Made by a program: the position numbers and the translations under genes
Notes under the pieces: model-generated
Told to the model about the DNA's origin: nothing
Database searches by the model: none
What the model saw: only the letters and a program-made list of their open reading frames with translations
DNA from: Ascaris suum
Taxonomy: Eukaryota; Nematoda; Chromadorea; Rhabditida; Ascarididae
Reading direction: 5' to 3'
DNA length: 64,000 bases
Assembly: GCA_013433145.1 (NCBI GenBank)
Contig: CM024188.1
Location: 9,724,345 to 9,788,344 of the forward strand
Part shown: positions 12,501 to 57,900 of the stretch, in pieces
How the letters are laid out: each line of letters begins with the position of its first letter
How positions within the stretch are numbered: position 1 is the first letter of the stretch

Positions 12501-15500
12501 GATGGAGCGATGAAGTTCTTGTAAATATAGTCATTGCAGAGGCCTATTGGAGGCCTGTCATCTTTTAAGCTCGCTCATTGAAATTCATTTGAACGCTGCT
12601 TGCTAATTCAAATAAATCACTCTTCAGTGTAACTGCCAATGTTCACCGACGATATTAGTCGCACGAGGATAATGCCACACTTGAAGAATTACTTTTAATT
12701 TCTGAAGTAATAGTCTCAAGCAAAGGCGGACCAAAAAGTTCGACGAGGATGTAGTTTGCGGTTTTGACTGTAGTTGGCTTTTTCGACTCCAAACAATTGT
12801 TCATGGTTACCTAAGTCTTTCAGTTTAACCAAAAAATTAACGGAGTTATGCAGGCAGTTCACCAAAACGACGCTCAAATAAATCGACTACTTGAGCATGC
12901 AATAGTGCGTGGTATGAAACACCAGTTGATGAAAATAGCCATGAACATGTTGTACAGATATTGTTGTATGCGTTGTTACGTACATAGACATGTACACTTA
13001 TGAATGATAAATCTGTAAGTGAGTAACAACGACCAAAAAACTGCAAAACTAACAGCCTCTTATAATTTTTTCATTATAGAGGTCTGTGGCCAGTGTTAAT
13101 GCGCAACAAATTTGAAGATTTCCTCAGGGGACTGTGCGAAGCGTACGATGCAAATATGCAACACTGACGAGGTATGATGCGTGAAACGATGCTCAGTGAG
13201 CGCAGACAGCGACATCGCAAAAAAAAAAATCCAGAACTTGCAGTGATTGGAAAGAGGGGAGCAGGAGGATTGTGAGCATGCTGAAAAATCGAGGGATTAA
13301 CTCAAAGAATGACGAGTTATGAGCTCAGGAAAGAATTTGCCATTGAATTGTATGGGGATTGATGACGAACACTGCTCCACACGCCCGGAACTGAAATGTG
13401 TTTTTGGACAATTCGAGGCAGGGGGTAATCGTGAGCATGAACATCCGAAAAATGGAGCTAACGCAATTACTATTGAGTTGTGGTAAACAAAACAGTTCAC
13501 TCTGAACAGATGTGGCATATGTATCCAGTCAGCGAGAAAACCCAGAACCACTGGATCTACAGTGAATTAAAACAACTCTTAATTCATTAAGGATAACTCG
13601 CAAATATCGAATCGCACGATCAGGATTGATTGTGCTTGTGATCTCCATACGAAAGCGCTAATCTGCAGATTGGAAACATCTGCCGCCATGCGACAAAGCC
13701 AGTGTCTGCTTTCGCCATAACGGTAGCACGCTTTACGCGGGGAAACGCACTCTCTACCGATGTTGATTTTCCTTGGCCATTTCGTGCAATCTTACATATT
13801 TGTTCGTACATCAACCTCTAGATGAATAGCAACAAATACAATTTCTCGTCTCACTTCGTCCCAAACATATCCAACCTAGAGTTGTCCCTTTAAACCGTTC
13901 GGAAACAGTAGCATGCTATGCCGAATTATTCGTGTTGACTAGCAGTGGTCGGATCTCTAAGTCATGTACTGGTGGCGTCACTTTCTAAGTTATATCCCTC
14001 CCCGCTGTCGCATGTTTACCCTGATACAATCATATTTGCTCCAACCGTCCGCTGCATTCCTATCAACACGCGTTTTTTTCCGATTCAGTGGTTAAAAGAT
14101 TCGACCACGGCCATGACGAACTGCATTACTCTTAGCCTCATGCGGCTTACGTTCGACGTTGCGGATGCACGGAACTTGAGTGCATGCCGTCAAGAGAACA
14201 TCTATGAGAACCGGGTTTCGCTGGTGACATCTCAAGTACTCGCTCGAGGCAGGTGTATAAATACTTTTCTGCGCTGGCTGCAAACAACACACTGCGTGAC
14301 ATACGTCTTTTTTCATAAACTCTTGCCGTATGAGTGCTTCAATGAAGTTTCAACTTCCAGAAATATTGGTCGTTTATTGTTTGCGTTGACTGCATTTCGA
14401 AGACATGTCTGACTTGTGCTTCGCGATCAACTGCAACACTTCTATCGCTCCACATGTATATATAAAAGAATACGGCGAAAGCTGTCGTGCATGTGCATAA
14501 GGAGAGCAAAATTAACCGCAATTTACTCGACGTGCTCAAAGAAAAAACTTTTTATGCGGAAATAAAATGCAATAGGGAAAACAATGCTTACAGCTTATAC
14601 AAGGTTAACGCTCTGCTAAAGCCACATACATACTTCAGTAGCACCCATTATTCGATGGCGCCTGGGAAACTCTTCAGTCGATTACAGTATCCACCCGGAA
14701 AGCAAAGACCAAAGAGCGTTCCGATCCAAAGAGTTTTACTAGCTACCGAACAATCTTCGTATTTGATTGAGAGAGAGCGCAGATGGTGCTAAGAAAGACA
14801 TACAAAAACACGCAGGCAACCCCGGAGCATACAAATAAGTGAAACCTGAACGACATCACAGCAAAAACTTGCTTTAGGCAGCACGTCGTTTCATTGACCG
14901 CTTCTTTTAGTTCAGCGCATAAACAATGCTGGCATGGCTCCGTTCTTACTTTTTATAAGTAAGACCCCTCTCCCCGGGTTCAAATGATCTTCTTTGGGAA
15001 GCTGGAGCACCAATCTCCTTTACCACCTCTCCCACTTCTAATTAGCATGCACCGAGCCCGTTTTCAGGTGTTCTGGCACACTAAGTTGGCAGAACGGGTG
15101 AGAAACACAAGAACATGTTAACGATGCAGAAGTAAACATTTTCTGGGTACACCTCTGTGCAATTTTTTTCAAACACATCTCCATAAAATTCACGAGAGAT
15201 GAAACTTCCCCTCTCCCCCCCCCCCCCCATCCTTCCATAAACTCCTCGAACATATGTCCACTACGGACAAATGTGAACGCGTATAAGCTCCGGACCTTCT
15301 CATCGAGCTGGGATGCGACGCTTACCACACTCTACATTAGCGTCAATTTGGACGAAGGAGTGCACCGTATTAAGGAGTGAAATCAGAACATAGCCCTGAG
15401 CGTCAGAATCTGTGCATTTTGTTCCAACACTATTGGAAGTTGAGAATCGCGCACAATTTAACAAACGAAGTGCTGTTTCGCCCAAACTGCGCTCAGTGAA

Positions 15501-17611
15501 GATTTCTCGTTATTGTTAACACATACAACAGACCGCTTCTCCTTTCCTTTCCAGCTAGAAATAGCGCCAAAATCCATCACGGAAGAAAACGTATGCGCGA
15601 TGCATGCCCAAGAATCGAGGGGCAGCCCATTATGGCTGCAAATCAGCATCTCACCAAATTTGAATGATCATTTCTCCATTCAAATGAAATCCCCCTTAAG
15701 TACTGCTCCAAAACCATTTACTGTCGGGTTTCCTTCCCAAATCTCTAATCATCCTAAATGGTCTCCGCTTCTGCCGCTCCAAAAAATTTTCCACGTGTTC
15801 TATATGAATTATGGACAGGTGCATAAGAAAGTATGGCAACCGTTCATTCGAGGAAAGCAAGAATGTGCTGCGAGCATCCTATAAACGGCAATAAGAAACA
15901 CAACAGCTGAAAAAAAAAGTATCCTATCGTATGTTTGTTCCACCTGCAAATCTTCTGACCGGTCTCCATCATTTACTAAACAATAGAAGCAGAGGAACAG
16001 AACGTAATGGAGACCGTCTGTGGTAGACCACCTATTTCGAGTTTCCTCGCAAGCACATTTCAGTAGAAAGTGATCAGCCAATCCCCCGATGGCCCAATGT
16101 CGTTTGTCACTCGGGATTCCGATGATGCCCATGACCACCAGTAGCAGGAAGCCGAACGACTACTTCTACGTGGTATTTAGGGCTGGATTCTCCATACGCA
16201 TCACAACAAGCTCCAAAACGTTGCTTGAAAATAAATTTTTGGAAGCGCCATAAGCTTTGATAGAATAAAGGCCACAGGGTATGAACGAGAACGATTATTA
16301 GCAGCCGTATGCGAGCAGTCCGCCCAAATTTTATGAATAAGTGGGAAATTTATATGCTCTTCTAAGTCTGTTATTCTCGTTTGGTCGCGCATGTCAGGAG
16401 TGCTCACTTCTCGCTCTCCCTTGTGTCGAATCCATTCTTTCCCTCAACGCCAAAACGACTTCATCTTTCGCGTCGCCCTTCTGTCGCTCCTCTCTCCCTT
16501 CCTCCCCCCCCCCCCCCAATCTCTAAAAGTGTCATAGGTGTTAAAATTTTTAGTTTAATGGTAGAGCTGGCATTCAGGGCCCTAAGATCGAGTGCCACAG
16601 GGTTCGGGTACTCGAAGGCGGAAGGGGAGTACTGAGAAGTCGAGAAGCTAGATAATTCGACCTTACTCCTCTCCAAATTATAAACGATGAATTTAAACAA
16701 AAACCTTAGTATTAGCGAAGGCGAAAGCCGGAGACCACTAAACGCTTCGTATCTCCAAGTTATCTTAACCTCATTCTCTCATATTCGCCTACGGTAATCA
16801 TTACTGTTGCGTCTGACGGCCGTGGATCTTGAATCGTACGTATACCATTGCACATAATGCAGCCACTCATCACTGGAAAGAACGGCAGTGGGGAGTAATA
16901 TGAAAAAGTAATAAGTCGTTGTTTTGCGACGTTAAAAGAATACTCTCAAATGTCACATGCTTTATAACACGACCAAACTTCCACTTGCGGAAATGTAAAT
17001 GCGCTCTACGAAATTATGACTTGCACAGATTCTCACACTGCTATGGCAGGAATCGATGACAATGTAGCTACTGGGTGTTTCATCTTTGAACAAGCGGAGC
17101 TGAGAGAAGCAAGAATGGTAACCCAGCATAAATTCTATTTCTAGGAAATGGATTAGGTGACCCTCAGCCCACTGTTTGCGACTTTTGCTTAGCCGATCCA
17201 TATGAGCTTGACCGTAGCGCCAACAAGCAGCAATTCCTTTATAACATGTTCTTCCATTTCTCACGTTCGAACTGGTCGAGGCGTTCACTCTGCAAGAGCG
17301 CATTTTTCAGTCACTAACCATCCAAACTCCCCCATCTGTCTTTACCTCACCGGATGATTTCCTCCAAGCGACTTACAGATCTTCTGCTTGATCCTCTTCA
17401 AGAAATTAACTGGGAAGCATACTGGGTAAGTGAAATGAGACGCGTTTTCTATTGAACACATGGTGGAAAAAGAATGCAATGTTGGATTTAAAGCGAACCA
17501 TGAACTGAACGGAAATGATTCGCGTAGTCGCTTTCTGATACAAACAAACAACAGAATGCGCCTTATACTGCAATGTAGAAATGCATAAAATTATTGCAAT
17601 AATTTCAGTAA
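9600..17611. other. no gene recognised with confidence
   Basis: Several open frames of 80 to 155 codons occur on both strands (for example 13,945-14,412 plus; 15,809-16,138 and 16,962-17,303 minus). None shows a family motif or a set of phase-matched splice sites, and such lengths are expected by chance. If the CEP290-like gene has further 3' exons, they would lie here. I see no coiled-coil exon in this stretch. Confidence 0.45.
15215..15228. repeat. poly-C tract
   Basis: 14 consecutive C. Similar runs occur at 16,504-16,517 (14), 55,765-55,780 (16) and 62,905-62,917 (13), and 12 G at 62,241-62,252. Confidence 0.95.
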
Positions 17612-17728
17612 CTAAAGCAAATGAATATAAGCATCGATTATATATTTAACTATGAAATCAGTTATATTTGTAGCTGTCACATGTATGCACCTCAAAGGTA
17701 TTGAATAAAAAATTTCCTTTAAACGAAC

Positions 17729-51049
<33,321 letters not shown>

Positions 51050-54000
51050 TCCTGCAACTAGCTCCTCGATGAAACGACTCTCGAGCCTGGAGATGTTGCA
51101 GTTGATTTACTCCTTCCGGCTTTCCCCACTCTGCGTCCCTATCATTTGTTCTCGACACGCGCTTGATTCTCTTAAATGCTGCATCATCACTGAATATCTC
51201 GCTTCAGTGATTGAGTTGCACCTCACAGGCGGCAGTGAACTAGAGATATGTGGGAAGAAACTAAAACAGCACCATTACTCACACAGAACCAACTTACTGC
51301 TTCAAAAGTTCTTAAGTAGTTATAGGAAAAAAGTCAATAATGAAGGATTACGAAACATTCGATATACTACATTTTTACGTTCGTCGGTTCGCTTGCAAAG
51401 TGAATGAGTGACCATTGTGGTTGGTGCTCGCATTAAAAACGCGAATGAGTGACTCAAGAAAGGCGCCAATATGCGGAACAACAGAACATTTTCCAGCGAA
51501 GTACTTCTTTTTGAAGCACTTTCCCGCTCAAGAGTGGCTAAATCGCAACGGAACGCAAGCCTTTGCAAATGTCAACGACTCTGTCGTTTTCACCTCCGCC
51601 CATCCGCAGTCATCGAAAATGATGTTCACCTTTCCAGAAACAACGCCGACTAGAGATGAAGTCGACAAAACAAACCGAAAAAGCAGAGAGCACCAGTTCA
51701 CTTCAACGTTGGTTCCTTCAGCAACAGTGGTGCCAGCGCCCACAGATAAACGTGGGTGGCACAGGCTGTAACAACGCAACGAATTTGCATAAGTGACATG
51801 TCCCTGCTTATCCTGACGCTCGCAACATTGTTGTCATGGCAACGACACCGCATATTGCACGACGTGCAACGAAAGCCGAACATGCCTAGTCCAACTATGG
51901 AAACGCTCTGGCAGGTGATCCCTGCTTACAGTCCTAAGTTGCCCACTGTCGCCAACAATACTCTTGATCAACTCAAAATATATTCACGAGGAATACCCTT
52001 CAACAATTCGAAGAGCTTTTTCCGCTAACGACTTCTTCGTCTTGGGTAACTCCTTCCCAACACCTGAAAGATGTAAAACATCCCTTCGCCAATCTTCAAA
52101 AGCTCAAAATGCAACTTCACTCGCCCCTACCAAAATTCGCAAGGAATCACTCAAACTCGGAGAAAAAACTTTCATATTCATTCTCAATCCTATCAAAGGT
52201 TATTATTACCAACAAGCAAAACTTCAAACTTCTTTCATTCACTCGCCGGAAAATACTTCTCCACGGTGACCACAAATTTTCGTACGTGAGGTTAATGGTC
52301 TTCGGAATCATCTCTCTCTCTCCGTAAATGTGAAAGTGGCTGGCTCACGTCTTTTAATAATGACGAGTGCCTCCAAAAACGTGCTGCAAAAATTCAGCAG
52401 AAGATAGCCGGATGCGTCGCTTCACATCTCATCGACTTCAAGTCAGCCTCTTCCATCGGCTTCAATGAAACCGTTAAGTGCACCCCAGTCCGCGGTTTTT
52501 TTTTCTACACTCATGTTTAAATCCCGACCGAACCCGCCCTCAATTACGATCATGGATAAGAAAAAACTTAATCCAGACCATCCTCCCCCCTTCCCCAATC
52601 CTATGCTTCGGACGGTCTCTGATAAGTCTACTCGATGCACCCGTAACATTGGACAGACAGCTTTGCTGAACGACCCCGTGGACGTCAACGCAAAAATATG
52701 ACACCTTAGTATAGAACTTTATTCTGCGAAAACAAAACACGTTACATGGCTTCACATACCGAGCTATGAGGGCGACATTAACACAGGCGCCCGCACAAAA
52801 CAACAACACTCCTGCGTCAACAAACACCGCAACACAAAGACGTCCACGAGACCAAAGATATGGCTCGCGGACCCACTAGGCAGGTGAGGCAGGGGACAAA
52901 ACAATGTGGAGCGTGAACAACTGAGGCTATGACGAATGATGAAAATGCGCAATATGCGTTCTCCTCTTTACGTGTTTTATGCACCAGCAATGTATCAGTC
53001 AGCTTCCCATGAATTCCTATTCTCGATATACACCTCAGAACCCCTTCCTCGCATGATGTGTCTTTGTTGCCGGCCGATTGGTCGCTTCAAAACCCCGATC
53101 CTTAACGGCACGGAAAACAAGAAATGGTACCACTGGCAACCCGGTACCTGCCATTACCATACCCTTCTAACATACGAACAGCCTTGTTGTAAAATCCGCT
53201 GTTATACTTTCGCGTTACCCATCAAATTTCCCACGACAATGAGCGCCATCAGCTCTACAACAGACACATGTGGAACGAAACAAACTGCACGAGCAGCAAG
53301 AGCAATGGACGATGCATTTTTCGGTTGGCATTTCAGGATGTAAAAATAAATACGGTGGTGGATAGGTCTCTCGGAAGGAAAACATTGCACCCACTTGCAG
53401 CCTTAGAACCTGCAATCGCCTAGTCAACATAGAAGGCATGCAAGCTTTCATAAACCCAGATCAAAAGCTGAATATGGGGACCACTTGCAGAGCCGCTTCT
53501 GCAGAAATCCTCGCAATCTGCAGAACCCGTTTGCTCTAGCCTACTTTTCACGGCCGATCGTTTGCCAATTAAACCACTGGACATTGAAATTTCCGATCAT
53601 CGAGCACCCACCAAAAGCTAACCGGTCAGGAGTTTTTGCGAAATAAAGACATTTCTCTATTTTATCAACCTTCGAACCGCTCGAATCCTAGGCGTCCTCG
53701 ATGCAAGCATCTCTAAACAAGTAATTCATCTTTCCATCTGATCCCCCTCGTCTCTCTCCACTTCTTCACGGTTTTTGTCTTCACAACATTCTAACGACAC
53801 CTGCCTATATGAAATTTTAAAAACGAATGTTGTTTAACGAAGATCAATAAGGCGCGCGACTAATTACGCGGGAACGACTCTCACAATACTGTCCTGTCTT
53901 TCTCTCTCTCCCCCATCCCCTCTATTCTTCCACTCCGTTTATGCTATCGAGGGTTTTCAGTGCTGAAAACGCTGATGTGCAACGTCGCCGAGAAGCACTG

Positions 54001-54905
54001 CTCCGCAGCAACAGCCAAAAGAAACAACAAAGGTCGCACAATGCATACGGAGGCAATTACTGCACTTCTGCACATATGCATTCGACGGCAATCAAAAGAA
54101 AGAAACAAATAAACAAAGAGAAAGCCCCGTCGAATAATATCGTCACCGTCCAACTAATGAGCGCAACGCAACCGTTTAGAGCTGACGGAATATTGAAGAA
54201 TAACGCGTTATGAAAGCAACTTCATGATGGTGCCAAAAATCGAATGCAAAAGCTTCTCGTTAACAATGCGACACGCCGGCTGCAACACATGACAGAGAAT
54301 GCCGGTCACATTTGAAGCACTCTTCACACAAACACAGCTCACTCTCGCTTTCGTATATTCCCTTACCTCTCCAGGACATTCCAGCTCCTCAACCGCCAAA
54401 AAAATCATTAAGTGGAATAGGGTGACGCTAAATTACATCACCACCCTCTATGCAATGTCTCTACATTGCTGAAAAACCCTTCCTTCCATGGAATTCGACA
54501 GATTAACGTTAAAATCTCTCTGTAGAAAACATCAAGGACATGGAACGCAAACAATATACGGGAGCTGCCCTTCGATGAACAGCAGCCAATTCAAAACAGC
54601 AAATCAAAGAGCTCATTATAAAGAACATAATATCATCTCATCAATACCTGCATAATCGATCACCGTCTCAATGTCGGATCATCACTAAGCAAACAGCAGC
54701 ATCGGAAAACGAAGCTGCTTAAATTCATGACTTTGCAATAAAAGTTACTAATTTTTAAAATGCTTATTTTCGTACATTCACAATTGAATGCACACTTTTT
54801 GGATGTGGAAGCCAACTTCTGAGCGCCGAAATGTGGAAGGAAGAAAACCAAGGTGGGGAACAAGGAGAGGTGATGCGTAGAAACAACGGCCGGAAAGGAA
54901 AACAA
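51050..54905. other. interval between the NUP153-like and CEP290-like genes
   Basis: This 3.9 kb holds the 3' flank of the nucleoporin gene and the promoter/leader of the CEP290-like gene. No TATA box or other clear promoter element is recognisable. Several plus-strand open frames are present; one, at 52,936-53,343, is listed separately. Confidence 0.5.
52936..53343 (+). CDS. possible small single-exon ORF followed by a poly(A) signal
   Basis: 135 codons from ATG (MMKMRNMRSPLYVF) to TAA, with AATAAA beginning a few bases after the stop. Cysteine pairs (CLCC, PCCKIRC) and a WYHWQPGTCHYH stretch are visible. No signal peptide or known domain was recognised. Several frames of this length are expected by chance here. 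Confidence 0.27.
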   Translation: MMKMRNMRSPLYVFYAPAMYQSASHEFLFSIYTSEPLPRMMCLCCRPIGRFKTPILNGTENKKWYHWQPGTCHYHTLLTYEQPCCKIRCYTFALPIKFPTTMSAISSTTDTCGTKQTARAARAMDDAFFGWHFRM

Positions 54906-54999
54906 CTATCTGCGAATGCGGCGCGCCTTGAGCATCTTACGAGTTGTCGTCGTACTACTTGAACTTCCACTTGCAAAGAAGTTGGTTGTTGGCGCCGCC
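54906..54999 (-). CDS. NUP153: NUP153-like terminal exon with stop
   Basis: From TTTCCAG|GGCGGC to TAG at 54,906-54,908. Encodes 30 residues, NFFASGSSSSTTTTRK and then MLKARRIRR. A Ser/Thr run followed by a basic tail matches the ending of vertebrate NUP153 (human ends RKIKTAVRRRK, from memory). A second, longer frame here (81 codons) is out of phase and rejected. Confidence 0.87.
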
Positions 55000-57900
55000 C
55001 TGGAAACAAAACCTCAGTTTTTTGTCAGAAATTGTTGCACATAGCAGTTCTGTGCATAATCTGATGAGCTTGGCTAAACCGGACTAGAATTCGATGTGTG
55101 GAAGGATAAGTCCACATGCTGGTGCAACTGCTCCGCTCAAACAATCACTACACATTTCTTATCTCATTTATTACGACGTTCTGTATTATATAGACTTCTG
55201 TGTATTATATGTACATAGACTTCTAAGCTTTACTTCAGCTGATCACTTTACTGTCGCAATAATATGCGCTTCCGAATAGGAACCATTCAAAGCTGATCTG
55301 AAAAATATCCATAAAAAGCTACTAATGTTGGCATGGCCAAGGCTAGTAGTCATGGCTCACTCTTTCATATCGCCGCCACTCTTAGGCTTATTCACTTTTT
55401 ACCATGGCCATAGAAACCTACCAAAACCACTTAAGAAAGTGAGAGAAACTACAACTTGTCCTACAAAAAGAAAGAAGAGAAACCATACCCAAATGCAGGC
55501 GGGGCACCGGAAGGGTTGCTGCCGAAGACGAATGACGGCGTTGGTCCTGCAAGTGACGCTTTCTAGGATGGAAAACAAGGAAACGTGAAATAAGAGCTTT
55601 ATACGAACAGGAACTTCTTTTGCCACTTCCTTGCCGGCAGTCTTCCCCCAGCTCGATTGAGATCTATTCCGGGGGATTTTGAAATCTGGGAGGAAAAACA
55701 AAGCAAACAATCGAAAGTTCCCCCTTTCTTCCCAATACCTCTTAGACCCTTGCTTCCAATGCTTCCCCCCCCCCCCCCCCTCTTTTGCCAATGTGAAAGG
55801 AGTAGCGGTGATTTCCAAGCGATCACAACTTGTCCTCAAAGGTCGTACGGATCCTATCAAAGGGGGCACGTTAGAGCGCGGCTAGCCTAAATGCAGATGC
55901 GGATACGTTATTATTGCTTCGTCAGAGGCACAAAAAGGACTTGAGGTTGGCGTGGAGTCCAATAAAAATACTCTACATTTAAACAGCACAGCCTGCCGAT
56001 TTCGCTGCATTTTTTTAGTTAATTTTCCAACGCAAACTCTATAGCGGGCAAAAAAGTTGAGAAAGCCACATGACCGAGACCTGAACGGAGTGAATGGAAT
56101 TACTCTGCAACCATGACGAAAAGACACTTAATACTAGCAAAGGCAGTGAATGTCTTCTGCCAAATCATGAACAATGACCGAAATCTTTAAAAAAGGGGAG
56201 ACTATAACGGTATGACACAACGCCCTTTCCTGCACAGCAGTTCGGTGCTTCGATAAAGAGACAAAGTTTGACAACTTTACTTAAGGTGACAGTAAGGGAG
56301 AGTTCAAAAGCTAATCGGAGCATTACGAGGAAACATTCAATTTGCGAAGCGCGAGTAAGAGGAAACTCAAAGTTCACAAATGGAGAAGAAACCCCAACTT
56401 TATCCTACGGGATGACATCATTTCAGCCAATAGGGCCATTTCCAACAAATTCTGGCTCTTACTTCAGTGGTTCCCGAGCTGAAACTACCGGAGAGATGGA
56501 TATACTCAGAAGCGATGGTCCATAACCTGCTTTGCAAAGCATGAAATGGTATAAAAAGAGTCGCCGGTTTCATAGAAAGAGAACTGGAAATTTCAGCAAA
56601 CAAGTGGCTAACCGGGCTGTGCCCCAAAATTGAAAACAGCTGGCGTAGTCGTCGAACCAAATGAGAATCCCTCAGCGCTCCCATTTATCGTGGATGATCC
56701 GCCAAAGTTGAAAACGGATGGGGCAGGAGGAACAACGCTCGGCGTACTGAATGCACGCGCGGCTGCGGGCGGCGGATGGAACTGGAAGGGTGCGGCCGGC
56801 GCAATACTAAGTGCTCCGTTCGTATTCATATCGCCAAACAGGCCTCTGAAACATTAGCATGAAACTCCGCGGTGATGCAAGTAATAATGCAGGGCTCAAA
56901 GTCATTTCGCACCTGTACCCCTTCCTGTCCTTAAATTTCTAGTGGAAAAGAGAAGATAGGACACAACTAGGAGAAAGCTCGGTACATCCCTGTAGCAATA
57001 ATAATTCGAAAGGTGCAAAGACAAATTAATCCAGCAGCAAACTTCCATACAAAAGCTCAGGTCTTATCCTACATCATGCTGCAACCTAGAACATGCTCAA
57101 GCTCAAAGTTCCACTGGTGGTAAAGATAACAGAACCATTAGATTCAACACATAAGCAACCATATAAAACGTTCATAGAAATAGTAAAAAATATCATGCGA
57201 ACAGCAAACAAACCCAGTAGTAGATGTTCCGGTAGGACCTACTGGAACGGCGGTTCCGAAATTAAATAGTCCTGACGGCTGCGCCGCGTTCGCCGCCGCC
57301 CCAAAAGTGAACGGCTGAACCGGTGCAGCCGCCGACTCCGACGGCGGCTCAACAGGTGACATCATTTCAACAGAATTGCTCGCTAAAGCGCCTCTCGAAT
57401 CCGATTCATCTTCTGCAAAGGACCATTGCACACTGCACAGCCATCTCAAAACGAGACATGCAACGAGGCTTTAGCAAAACTCATCAACTAACGCTCTCAA
57501 AATGTTCTTGTTGATGGCTAGACAATGAAGCTTAAGTACATAGTATTAGGTTCTGCATGAAAGTTCACTCAATTCTCACACGTGGTTTATAATCGGAATC
57601 TGACGTTCTTTCACATATATGTGCACTTCTACTTACTGATCGCGAGAACAGTAAAGTCCACCTGTGTTATGCAACCACTTAACTGGTCACTCATTGGCGC
57701 CATCTTCAAAAGTGAGATAAGGTAAGCCACCATTACTCTCTCAGTTACCAGTGACACAGCAGACCGCTAAGCAACCATTCTCTTTCTGCAGGTAAACAGC
57801 ACAGCTATGCTTCTCTCTTCCCCAACAAGAAAGGTGGTCTCCTTTTTATGCAAGGTCGTATCGCACCTCTTTCTCACTTGGGAGAACCACGCACCTTCCG

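Noticed and set aside
13945..14412. 155-codon plus-strand frame
   Set aside because: No motif, no supporting splice or poly(A) signal, and the composition is not convincing; about two frames this long are expected by chance in the window.
15809..16138. 109-codon minus-strand frame with a hydrophobic start
   Set aside because: Reads somewhat like protein, but no start context, neighbour exon or family was found.
54764..55009. 81-codon minus-strand frame overlapping the NUP153-like last exon
   Set aside because: Out of phase with the preceding exon; the alternative frame gives a proper NUP153-type C-terminus.
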